From positions 1 through 64,000 of the forward strand of contig JBEKMJ010000045.1 in NCBI GenBank assembly GCA_050008575.1: DNA of 64,000 nucleotides, read 5' to 3'. Shown in pieces: positions 41,320 to 49,069 of this stretch; within the stretch, counting starts at the first letter, position 1; each line of letters starts with the position of its first letter. Origin of the DNA: Bog-159 sp050008575. Its GTDB lineage: Bacteria; Acidobacteriota; Terriglobia; Bryobacterales; Bryobacteraceae. Made by a program: the position numbers and the translations under genes. Below the pieces are notes generated by a model. The model had not been told where the DNA came from and did not search any database. It was given only the letters and a program-made list of their open reading frames with translations.

Positions 41320-42092
41320 GGACGGCGCGCTGGCTTTGGCTCTGCCTCACAGGTGCGATCCTCTGCGCGCAACCGGATTCCGAGGCCCGGTGGAAGGCTT
41401 TTCTCACTTGGCTCAGCGCGCGGCCGCCCGACAGCAAGCCCGCCAATCTGATTCGCCCGTATCGCGCGGAACTGATCGACAAAGGCATGGCCGAGGCCGA
41501 CGCGGAGCGCGAAATGGAACGCTTAGGCAATCTTGCGTTCACCCGCCCCGACGGCGCGAAGGCGCTATGGAACAAGGTCTACGGCGGCCACGACCCCATC
41601 TTCATCCAAACGCCGAACGCACTGCTGGCAAGCGCGATTCTCGATCGCAAGCGCGGCAAGGCGCTGGATTTCGGAATGGGCCAGGGCCGCAACACGGTGT
41701 TCCTCGCCATGCAAGGCTGGGACGTCACCGGTTTCGATCCCTCCGACGAAGCCATACGGCTGGCGCAGGCGAATGCCGCGAGAGCCGGAGTCAGGATTCA
41801 TACCGTGGTCGCCACGGACGATCAATTCGACCTCGGCACCGCGCAGTGGGATCTCATCGCGATGACGTACGTTCGTTCGCTCACCGCCCGCGACGCCGAT
41901 CGCATCGGGCGCGCGCTGGCGCCTGGCGGCATATTCGTCTACGAAAATGGAAGCGACCGCCACAACGAGCTCCTGAAACTGTTTCTCTCGTTCCGCATCC
42001 TGCGTTTCGAAGACGCGGACGCTTTCCCGGACTGGAATCCCGGCGAAAAAATTCGCCTGGAGCGCTTGGTGGCCGAGAAGCCACGGGAGTAA
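41316..42092 (+). CDS. SAM-dependent methyltransferase with N-terminal signal peptide
   Basis: A 258-residue class I methyltransferase. Motif I is ALDFGMGQGRNTVFLAMQGW, followed by VTGFDPSDEAIRLAQANA and WDLIAMTYVRSL. It begins with MRTARWLWLCLTGAILCAQPD, a clear signal-peptide-like segment, which is unusual because SAM is cytoplasmic. The segment from 25 to 90 is helical (NLIRPYRAELIDKGMAEADA). TehB-like enzymes are the closest cytoplasmic relatives by eye. GTG start, overlapping the upstream stop. The acceptor is unknown. Confidence 0.78.
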   Translation: MRTARWLWLCLTGAILCAQPDSEARWKAFLTWLSARPPDSKPANLIRPYRAELIDKGMAEADAEREMERLGNLAFTRPDGAKALWNKVYGGHDPIFIQTPNALLASAILDRKRGKALDFGMGQGRNTVFLAMQGWDVTGFDPSDEAIRLAQANAARAGVRIHTVVATDDQFDLGTAQWDLIAMTYVRSLTARDADRIGRALAPGGIFVYENGSDRHNELLKLFLSFRILRFEDADAFPDWNPGEKIRLERLVAEKPRE

Positions 42093-42101
42093 CATCTCAT
42101 C

Positions 42102-43361
42102 ATGACTGCATTTCGATTCTGCGCGCCGCTGCTGCTTGCCGGCGCCGCTTTTGGCCAGACGTCCATCGTGCTCCGCGCCGCGCGCCTGTTGGATATCGAG
42201 ACCGGCAAAATGCTCAAACCGGCCGAGGTCCTGGTCACTGGCGAACGCATCGTGGAGGTGGGCGCGACGGTCACCCATCCGCCAGCCGCCGAAATCGTCG
42301 ACTTGGGCGACCGCACCCTGTTGCCGGGCCTGATCGACGCGCACGTGCACCTGTTCCTGCATCCCGGCGCGGAAGATCTGCAGACCGTCGAAGAATCCGT
42401 GCCGCAGCGGACTATCCTCGCCCTGGGGGCCGCAAAGGCCGATCTGATGGCCGGTTTCACCGCCGAGCGCGACATGGGCACCGAAGGTGCAGGCTCGGCC
42501 GATACCGCGGTACGCAACGCCATCGACGGTGGGCTGGTGCCCGGACCGCGCCTGCGCATCAGCGGCAACGCGGTGGATATTCTGGGCGGCCACGAGGATG
42601 CCATCGGCTACAACCCCGCGCAGCATGTGCTGCCCAACGCCACCTGGGCCAACAATGCCGCCGAACTGATCGCGGTGATCCGCGGGCAGTTTAAGGAAGG
42701 CGCGGACTTCATCAAGATCTACGAAACCGGCCGTGACGCCCTCAACGCCGGCCAGTTCTTCACGCCCTACCAATACACCGAAGCCGAACTGCGCGCCGCC
42801 GTGGAAGAAGCCGCGCGTGTGGGCAAGCGCGTGGCCGTGCACGCCACCGGAGAGCCGGGCACGCTGTACGCCGCGCGCGCCGGAGTGGCCTCCGTCGACC
42901 ATGCCCTCCAGCTCAGCGAAGAGACCATGCGGATCATGCGCGACAAACAGATCTTCGCCGTGCCCACCTTCACGATCTTCGAATACTTCGCCGACCATGC
43001 TCCGTCGTCCCAGGCGGCCGATCGCGAGCGCCGCATGCTGGAATATCATGCCCACGAATTCCGCGCGCAGCTTGCCGCGGGCGTGCCGATGGCCGTGGGC
43101 TCCGACGTGGGTCCGTTTCCGCACGGCACGCAAGCGCGCGAGTTCGTGCTGATGGTCAAATACGGCATGTCGCCGCTGGCCGCCCTGCAGGCCGGCACGT
43201 TGAACGGGGCGAAGCTGCTCGGCTGGCAGGATCGGATCGGCGCGCTCAAAGCCGGTTATTTCGCCGACATTGTCGCGGTGCCCGGCGATCCGCTCCAGGA
43301 TATCGGCGTACTGCAGAACGTCGCGTTCGTGATGAAAGGCGGCGCGATCTACAAGCGGTGA
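42102..43361 (+). CDS. secreted metal-dependent amidohydrolase (M38 / imidazolonepropionase-like)
   Basis: A 419-residue protein. Signal peptide CAPLLLAGAAFGQ. Metal-binding motifs: LPGLIDAHVHLFLHPG, FIKIYETG (bridging Lys), VAVHATGEPGTLYAARAGVA, SVDHALQLSEETM and VGSDVGPFPHG (Asp). This fits the Xaa-Pro dipeptidase-like branch that hydrolyses peptides or amides. It follows the methyltransferase by nine bases, which suggests co-transcription. The repeat R11 lies right after its stop. Confidence 0.87.
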   Translation: MTAFRFCAPLLLAGAAFGQTSIVLRAARLLDIETGKMLKPAEVLVTGERIVEVGATVTHPPAAEIVDLGDRTLLPGLIDAHVHLFLHPGAEDLQTVEESVPQRTILALGAAKADLMAGFTAERDMGTEGAGSADTAVRNAIDGGLVPGPRLRISGNAVDILGGHEDAIGYNPAQHVLPNATWANNAAELIAVIRGQFKEGADFIKIYETGRDALNAGQFFTPYQYTEAELRAAVEEAARVGKRVAVHATGEPGTLYAARAGVASVDHALQLSEETMRIMRDKQIFAVPTFTIFEYFADHAPSSQAADRERRMLEYHAHEFRAQLAAGVPMAVGSDVGPFPHGTQAREFVLMVKYGMSPLAALQAGTLNGAKLLGWQDRIGALKAGYFADIVAVPGDPLQDIGVLQNVAFVMKGGAIYKR

Positions 43362-43363
43362 TT

Positions 43364-43393
43364 GTGGGGCAGGCTCGCAGCCCCGCTCTTCGG
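43364..43393 (+). repeat. short mini-hairpin element R11
   Basis: GTGGGGCAGGCTCGCAGCCC then CGCTCTTCGG: the opening end of an element with the interior and closing end missing. It sits at the end of the amidohydrolase gene. Confidence 0.6.
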
Positions 43394-43414
43394 AAGCTCA
43401 CCCGGCGGCGAATT

Positions 43415-44359
43415 TCACTTCGCCAGCGTGAAATTCACCCGAATCTCCGTCACCACTGCGGCCGGATCGCCGTTCAGAAGCGTCGTCTGGTACTGCCATT
43501 GCCGCACCGCATCCACCGCCGCGGCCGCCAGCAGCGGATCGCCACTGAGCACCTGGAGATGTCCGACCTTGCCGCTCTCGTCGATGATGGCACGCAGCAC
43601 TACGGCGCCTTCTATGCCCTGGACCTTCGCCTCCGTAGGATAAACCGGCTGCACCTTCGCCAGCAGCTTGGCTTGTTGTACGTTACTGCCGACGCGAATC
43701 TCGGTGGGCGCCGCACCACTGCCGCCCGCCGCCAGATGGATGCGCAAGACGCCGGAACCATCGCCGGACAGATTTAGAATCACTCGCAAATGTTCGTCAA
43801 ATGCGCGCACGCCGGCTAACACTGCGCGCATGCCGCTCGCATCCAGGGCGTCTCCCTGGTGGACGGGCAAGCGCTGCAACAACTCGTCTCGAGCCGAAGG
43901 CGTGAGGCCCTCCACCGAGATACTCCCGAGCGTCACGCGCTTGCCCTCCGGCAGGACGTCGCCGAACTGCGGCTCGGCGGGCGCCCCGTCTTTGGGTAGC
44001 TTGAAATCCATGGTCACCTGCGTGGTTGCCGGCAGAGTCATAGCTTGAGGCGAGTAGTGCCACTGCAATATGGCTTCCAGCGCCGCGCTCCTCAGCTCTT
44101 CAGGGCCGCCGACTACCTTTGCATCGGACACGCGGCCCTCGGCGTCGATATGGACCTCCAGCACTACCGCGCCTTCGATCTGTTTATCCCGCGCCGCCTG
44201 CGGATACTTCGGCGCAACGCTGTGCAGCAGGTTCGACTGGGCGTTCCAACGCTTGACTTGGCTGGCGGCCACCAGGCGGCGGGTGTGTTCGTCCAGATGC
44301 GGCCACATGCCAGCAAAGTGCTGCGCGAGTTGGGCATCAGTGTCCATGCCCAACGTCAT
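43415..44359 (-). pseudogene. N-truncated TonB-like protein behind a transposase relic
   Basis: The frame encodes two TonB C-terminal domains (LLHSVAPKYPQAARDKQIEG at about residues 44-63 and KVQPVYPTEAKVQGIEGAVV near 235) separated by a POTRA-like segment, but no signal peptide or membrane anchor. The first 35 residues (DTDAQLAQHFAGMWPHLDEH, TRRLVAAS) instead look like the start of an ISAzo13-family transposase. The insertion-sequence relic therefore seems to have replaced the N-terminus, leaving 314 residues that are unlikely to reach the envelope. Confidence 0.62.
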
Positions 44360-44435
44360 AACACATGTTGCAAATGTCTAGTGCAAAATGGCGGCATGAA
44401 ATACGGCTAGCCGGCGATAGTTCGAAACCATGCCG

Positions 44436-44711
44436 TCACTCGTACACGTCGCGCCGGTGAGCGATCCGCGTCACGTCCACCGTCCTGGCCGTGTCGTCAA
44501 TCTCGTAGACGACGCGGTAATCGCCCATGCGAATCCGCCATTCGTTTTCGCCGCCTTTGAGTTTCTTGCAGCCCGGAGGACGGGGAGCCGACGCGAGACG
44601 TTCCAAACGGGGCACAATCCGGGCGATCATTTTGGCGGGCAGCCCATGCAGTTCTTTTTCCGCGCTTGCGGTTAAGACGACGCGATAGTTACGCACGCGA
44701 GAGCTTGCCAC
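44436..44711 (-). CDS. RelE/ParE-family toxin
   Basis: A 91-residue protein: YRVVLTASAEKELHGLPAKM, IARIVPRLERLASAPRPPGC, KKLKGGENEWRIRMGDYRVV and YEIDDTARTVDVTRIAHRRD, the standard RelE fold with the basic NEWRIRMGDYR stretch. RelE-type toxins cleave mRNA on the ribosome; ParE-type ones inhibit gyrase, and sequence alone does not separate them here. GTG start, 23 bases inside the antitoxin gene. The gene is intact while its neighbours have decayed. Confidence 0.85.
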   Translation of the reverse strand: MASSRVRNYRVVLTASAEKELHGLPAKMIARIVPRLERLASAPRPPGCKKLKGGENEWRIRMGDYRVVYEIDDTARTVDVTRIAHRRDVYE

Positions 44712-44883
44712 TGTTGATCAGACCCGCTTTTACTTTCTCCAGCGGAATCCGCTTCTCATGACGCCGCGACCGCGAGACAAGCACATCCTGGATGTCTTCC
44801 CACAGTTCCCGATATTTTTTCAGATCGATTTGAACGGCCACCTTGCGGCCCTTCTCATCGGTCACGTACTGGATTCCGGTCAT
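44689..44883 (-). CDS. antitoxin of the RelE/ParE-type pair
   Basis: A 64-residue protein: GIQYVTDEKGRKVAVQIDLK, KYRELWEDIQDVLVSRSRRH. The first half suggests a small DNA-binding beta/helix module, and the second half is a charged helix that would wrap the toxin. The upstream end of the same frame to 45027 has no family resemblance, so ATG 44883 (AAGGA about ten bases before it) is preferred. Overlap with the toxin gene supports coupled expression. Confidence 0.8.
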   Translation of the reverse strand: MTGIQYVTDEKGRKVAVQIDLKKYRELWEDIQDVLVSRSRRHEKRIPLEKVKAGLINSGKLSRA

Positions 44884-44917
44884 GGGTTCATTATCCTTCA
44901 GTTGATGGCTTTGGCGC

Positions 44918-44946
44918 ATTCTACACCCCTTTCCGTGCGCCCGCAA
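44918..44946 (-). promoter_or_regulatory. candidate promoter of the toxin-antitoxin operon
   Basis: On the minus strand TTGCGG (44946-44941), 17 bases, TAGAAT (44923-44918). It lies 35 bases upstream of the antitoxin ATG. Confidence 0.6.
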
Positions 44947-44960
44947 CGCTCGGTTCTCTC

Positions 44961-44985
44961 TCGACAAAATGAAACATTTCGTCGA
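44961..44985. promoter_or_regulatory. imperfect palindrome upstream of the toxin-antitoxin promoter
   Basis: Arms TCGACAAAATG and CATTTCGTCGA, 10 of 11 bases complementary, with an AAA centre. Size and position (just upstream of the -35) fit an antitoxin operator for autoregulation. Confidence 0.5.
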
Positions 44986-45053
44986 TAGTGCGAATCCCCC
45001 TGCCCGGCTGGCAAGGGCTTCAGGCATATGGCACAGGGCAAACTCTTGACAAA

Positions 45054-45580
45054 ATGATGAAGGCTCGGAGAACCAGAAAAACAGGGCAGCGGGAGCCTGA
45101 AACGGGCCGTAGGGAAAAGGTCGTGGGGCATGTCGGGGCCGACGACCGGAAACATCTCACCAGCCGGGAGGTCGAACGGCTGATCGAGGCAACCAAGGGC
45201 AGCCGCACCGAGGATCGCGACCGCCGTCTCTTGCCGCTGATGTTCCGGCACGGGTTAAGGGTGTCAGAAGCTTGCGGCCTAAAACTTGGTCAGGTGGACA
45301 ACGAGAGCCGCGTCTTGCATGTCTCCCGGTTGAAATGGTGGGCTATCGACAACCCACCCGCTGCGGCTCGACGAGCTGAGGGCAATTGCGGCCTGGCGGA
45401 AGGAACGCTCCCGGATGAAGCCGGCGGGCACCACGTTCTTTGTCAGCGAACGGCGCCAGGCGCTCCACCGCTCCGCTGTCAATCTGCTCTTGCACAAATA
45501 CAGCGCCGCCGCGTTGCTGCCCCTTCGTGCCCGTCCCCACATGCTGCGCCATGCGTGCGGCTTCGCCCTCGATGTCTGGT
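45054..45580 (+). pseudogene. tyrosine recombinase/phage integrase, frameshifted and truncated
   Basis: From ATG 45054: REKVVGHVGADDRKHLTSRE, VERLIEATKGSRTEDRDRRL, LPLMFRHGLRVSEACGLKLG, the first catalytic-domain boxes including the R of box I (HGLRVSE). Near 45350 the reading frame shifts and the homology continues as RLDELRAIAAWRKERSRMKP, TTFFVSERRQALHRSAVNLL and PHMLRHACGFALDVW ending at a TGA at 45578-45580; that last block is box II with H-x-x-R. The final Tyr block (DYLGHR type) is missing. Not functional. Confidence 0.82.
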
Positions 45581-45583
45581 GAA

Positions 45584-46154
45584 ATGGGCGCCAACAAAGC
45601 GGTGGCGGCATGCTTGCTATTGGCGGCGGCTCCGCTCTTCAGTCCGCTCTGTGATCAACCGCTTGCCCGGCGGGCGATTCACAGCCGAAAAGGCCACCTT
45701 GAAGATCCTCGTGAAATGGGCATATGAACTGACCGATGACGAGCTTGTGGGCGGTCCCAAGTGGACCGATTCCGGCAGGTACGACATCGTCGCCACGCCG
45801 GAAAGCGATGCGGGAAACGAATCGGTGAGTAGAGACCGGCAAATCAGACCGATGCTGCGATCTCTGTTGGCTGACCGATTCCAGCTCGCGATGCATCGGG
45901 AAGCAAGGGAGATGCCGGCTTACGCGCTGTCCGTCGCCATGAACGGGCCAAAACCGACTGCGACTATCCATCCGCCGGGCCCGCAAGCACCGATGAGCGG
46001 AAAAGGCCAGATGCGCATCATGACCTTCCAAGCCGCTCCCACATCCTTCATCGCGAGATACCTTTCAGCGCAACTACATGGTCTCCCGATATGGACGGCG
46101 GCGCCTCCGCCAGCTTACGTCATCGATAGCGTAGAAACGCCGTCGGATAATTAG
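45584..46154 (+). pseudogene. TIGR03435-type (acidobacterial secreted) protein, internally deleted
   Basis: A signal-peptide-like start (GANKAVAACLLLAAAPLFS, frame of 45584) is followed, in another frame from about 45662, by LPGGRFTAEKATLKILVKWA, ELTDDELVGGPKWTDSGRYD, IVATPE and the long family core ending YVIDSVETPSDN. The usual VASIKP block before PGGRFTA is gone, and the block between the ARYLS segment and the YVID ending is much shortened. Downstream of the integrase relic the frame is open, so the two can be mistaken for one gene. Confidence 0.72.
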
Positions 46155-46182
46155 AAGGGGCAAGGTTCTTTGGCACTTCACG

Positions 46183-46350
46183 ATGTCGCGCGACGGGTTC
46201 ATCGCTGGGCCGGCCGCCGAAGGCAAGAACGGGCTCCCGATTAGCGGCCACATCGCGCGGCAATGTCCGCAGGAGGGGGCCCGATCGACGAGATTGGTAA
46301 TCCACCTGGCGCCCTTATTGCTCGGCGACGGCGTCAGACTCTTCAACTGT
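46183..46350 (+). pseudogene. remnant of a dihydrofolate-reductase-family (RibD_C) gene
   Basis: MSRDGFIAGPAAEGKNGLPI matches the N-terminal substrate-binding start of the family (MSLDGFIAGP), and TRLVIHLAPLLLGDGVRLFN matches its C-terminal block (HIHLAPVLLGDGVRLF). Only about 50 residues remain, so some 100 codons were lost between them. 46351-46439 has no recognised gene. Confidence 0.68.
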
Positions 46351-46439
46351 CCCGGCCTGCGGGACAGCTTACGAATCTCCGGTTCCGCGTGGTCAAATAG
46401 TTCTCACGGCGCGGGCGGATTTCCGGAAATCCCGCTAAG

Positions 46440-47705
46440 ATGGAACAAGTCGCGCGCGTGAACTTCTTCTCCAATCTCACTACGGCCGTCTCCCTGGCTC
46501 TGGACTCGATCCGCGCGCATAAACTGCGCAGCTTTCTGACGCTGCTGGGCGTGATCATCGGAGTGGCCAGTGTCATCCTGGTCGGAGCGGCCATCGACGG
46601 CTTGGGCGTATACGCCGAAAACATCACCGCCAAGGCCTTCGGCTCAGACAGTTTCCTGGTGGCGCAGATCGCCTCGGTGGGCCGGCTCACCAGCCGCCAA
46701 TTGGCCGACAAGCAGCGGCGCAACAAGCGAATCCGGCCAGACGACGTGGCCTATCTGCGCGCCGCCACGGGCGACTCCATCGTTTACAGCCCCTATGCGC
46801 AGCGCACCGACGACGTGAAAGGCGAGAATCAGGTGTACGAAGGGGCCATCATCCTGGGCGCATCCGCCACGCTGCCGGATATGCGCGACATCCCCGTGGA
46901 GGACGGCCGCTTCTTCACCGAGAACGAAGAACGCCTGCGCCGGCCAGCCGCCGTAATTGGCCAGGATATTCGGGACGCCATCTTTCGTGGAGACTCGCCC
47001 ATCGGGCGCGCCATCCGGGTGTCGGGGACCGAATTCACGGTGGTGGGACTGTTGGAGCGCCAGGGTTCGTCGTTCGGCCGCAGCCTCGATAATCCCGTAT
47101 ACATCCCCATCACGGTGTATAACGATTTGTACGGCGGCCAGCGCGGCACCGCCGTATTCGGGAAGGCCCGCGCCGGCACCGGCCTCACCATGGATGCGGC
47201 GCTCGATATCACGCGCGCGGCGTTGCGCAGCCACTTTCACACGCCGCCGGGGAAGGACGACAATTTCGACACCCTCACTCCCGATTCGGTGCGGTCCTTC
47301 GTCGATAGCATCCTCGGGGTGATCGCCGCCGTAGTGGTGCCCATCACCAGTATTTCGCTGGTGGTCGGCGGCATTGTGATCATGAACATCATGCTGGTGA
47401 GCGTAACGGAGCGCACGCGCGAGATCGGCATCCGCAAGAGCCTGGGCGCGCGGCAAGGCGATATCCTGCTGCAGTTTCTGATCGAATCGGTGCTCCTCTC
47501 CCTGGCGGGCGGGCTGATGGGCCTGATGCTCGGCGCATTGGCGGCCTTGGCGCTGTCCACTCTTTTCGGGGCGACGCTTAAGGTAACCGCGGGCTACGTG
47601 GTGCTGGCTATCGTAGTGTCCAGCGCCGTGGGCATCGTATCCGGCTGGTATCCCGCCAGAAGGGCGGCGCGCCTCGATCCGGTGGCCGCGCTGCGCGCCG
47701 AATGA
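46440..47705 (+). CDS. MacB/FtsX-type ABC transporter permease (first of tandem pair)
   Basis: A 421-residue protein with four membrane helices and a large periplasmic MacB domain. N-terminal helix: DSIRAHKLRSFLTLLGVIIG, AYENI-type periplasmic start; the cytoplasmic coupling block is VSVTERTREIGIRKSLGARQ. It ends PARRAARLDPVAALRAE. Such permeases export peptides, lipoproteins or antibiotics when paired with an ATPase and a membrane-fusion protein, and neither is encoded nearby. It overlaps the second permease by ATGA. Confidence 0.85.
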   Translation: MEQVARVNFFSNLTTAVSLALDSIRAHKLRSFLTLLGVIIGVASVILVGAAIDGLGVYAENITAKAFGSDSFLVAQIASVGRLTSRQLADKQRRNKRIRPDDVAYLRAATGDSIVYSPYAQRTDDVKGENQVYEGAIILGASATLPDMRDIPVEDGRFFTENEERLRRPAAVIGQDIRDAIFRGDSPIGRAIRVSGTEFTVVGLLERQGSSFGRSLDNPVYIPITVYNDLYGGQRGTAVFGKARAGTGLTMDAALDITRAALRSHFHTPPGKDDNFDTLTPDSVRSFVDSILGVIAAVVVPITSISLVVGGIVIMNIMLVSVTERTREIGIRKSLGARQGDILLQFLIESVLLSLAGGLMGLMLGALAALALSTLFGATLKVTAGYVVLAIVVSSAVGIVSGWYPARRAARLDPVAALRAE

Positions 47706-48964
47706 ATATCCGGATACGAGTGAGCCCCGGCGAGACGCTGGCCATGGCCTTGGGCGCCGTATGGGCGCACAAGTTCCGCTCGGGCCTGACGATTCTGGGC
47801 ATCGTGATCGGCATCACTACCGTGGTGACGGTAGCGTCGCTGCTCACCGGCCTGCGCCAGGGCATCGTCGATTTCTTCCAGGAGTTCGGCCCCGATAATA
47901 TATTCGTCGCGCGGGTCAGCGGCGATCCCAGTGGCCAGGGCGCGCGCCCCAAGGAACTCAAACGCAAGCCCCTGCGTCCCAGTTACGCGGAGTATCTGAA
48001 GAGCCTGGTGCGTTCGATTGAAGATGTAGGTGTCAGTCTGTATATCATCCCCACGGCGGGCAATGTGCTCACCGTAAAGGTTCCGGGTTACGAGTCCGAC
48101 AACCTGTTCGTCATGGGCGCTACGCGCAATCTCTACGACATCTCGCCGCGCGAGTTGCAGGCGGGCAGGATCTTCACGCGCGAGGAGGAACTGCGCGGGC
48201 AGCGCGTCTGCATGATTGGCTCCGCGCTGGGTGAAGCGTTGTTCCCGGCGGGCGATGGCATCGGCCGCACCATCTTTCTGGACGGCGCCGAGTTTACGGT
48301 AGCCGGCATCTTCGCGCCGGCTAAGGGCGGCTTCTTCGGGGAGAACGGGCTCGACCGCCAGATTGTCATTCCGCTTGAAACGGCGCGTATCCGCTATCCG
48401 CAATCCACCAGTTTCTTTCTCACCGCCAAAGCCCGCCCCGGCCAGCGCGCCGACGCCATAGAAGAGATCCGCGGCGCGCTGCGCAAGGTGCGCCGCACAC
48501 CCCGCAATGAAGAGGACGATTTCACTATCTCGACGGCGGATTCCATCATCGAAAACTTCGACAAGATCACCGGCATGATCGTACTGATCTCGATGGCGAT
48601 CTCGGCGCTCGGCTTGCTGGTGGGGGGCATTGGCGTGATGAATATCATGCTGGTCAGCGTAACTGAACGGACGCGTGAGATCGGCGTGCGCAAAGCCATC
48701 GGCGCCCGCCGCCGCGATATTGTGCTGCAGTTTTTGAGCGAAGCGGTGGCGCTCACCGGGGCCGGCGGCCTAATCGGTATCGTATTCTCAGTTCTGGTGA
48801 CTCTGCTGGTAAGCGCCGTCTTTCCCAGCCTGCGTTGCAAGGTGCCGGGTTGGGCCGTGGCTACGGCTTTCAGCGTATCGGTGGCGGTGGGCCTGTTTTT
48901 CGGCGTGTGGCCGGCGGTTACGGCTTCGCGCCTGGACCCGGTGGAAGCGCTGCGCTACGAGTGA
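47702..48964 (+). CDS. MacB/FtsX-type ABC transporter permease (second of tandem pair)
   Basis: A 420-residue protein of the same layout (ALGAVWAHKFRSGLTILGIV, VSVTERTREIGVRKAIGARR, SRLDPVEALRYE). The two permeases share the ERTREIG(I/V)RK coupling block but have diverged periplasmic domains, so a heteromeric complex is likely. It ends just before a region with no gene of about 105 bases and then the chaperone operon. Confidence 0.85.
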   Translation: MNIRIRVSPGETLAMALGAVWAHKFRSGLTILGIVIGITTVVTVASLLTGLRQGIVDFFQEFGPDNIFVARVSGDPSGQGARPKELKRKPLRPSYAEYLKSLVRSIEDVGVSLYIIPTAGNVLTVKVPGYESDNLFVMGATRNLYDISPRELQAGRIFTREEELRGQRVCMIGSALGEALFPAGDGIGRTIFLDGAEFTVAGIFAPAKGGFFGENGLDRQIVIPLETARIRYPQSTSFFLTAKARPGQRADAIEEIRGALRKVRRTPRNEEDDFTISTADSIIENFDKITGMIVLISMAISALGLLVGGIGVMNIMLVSVTERTREIGVRKAIGARRRDIVLQFLSEAVALTGAGGLIGIVFSVLVTLLVSAVFPSLRCKVPGWAVATAFSVSVAVGLFFGVWPAVTASRLDPVEALRYE

Positions 48965-49069
48965 GGCCCGGGGCCGGTGCTAAACGCCGGGCCGGAATGA
49001 TGATGACATCTCCCCGCCGATGCTGGCATAATTAGGTAACACCCCCGAGAAGAAAGTGCACGGAACCGC

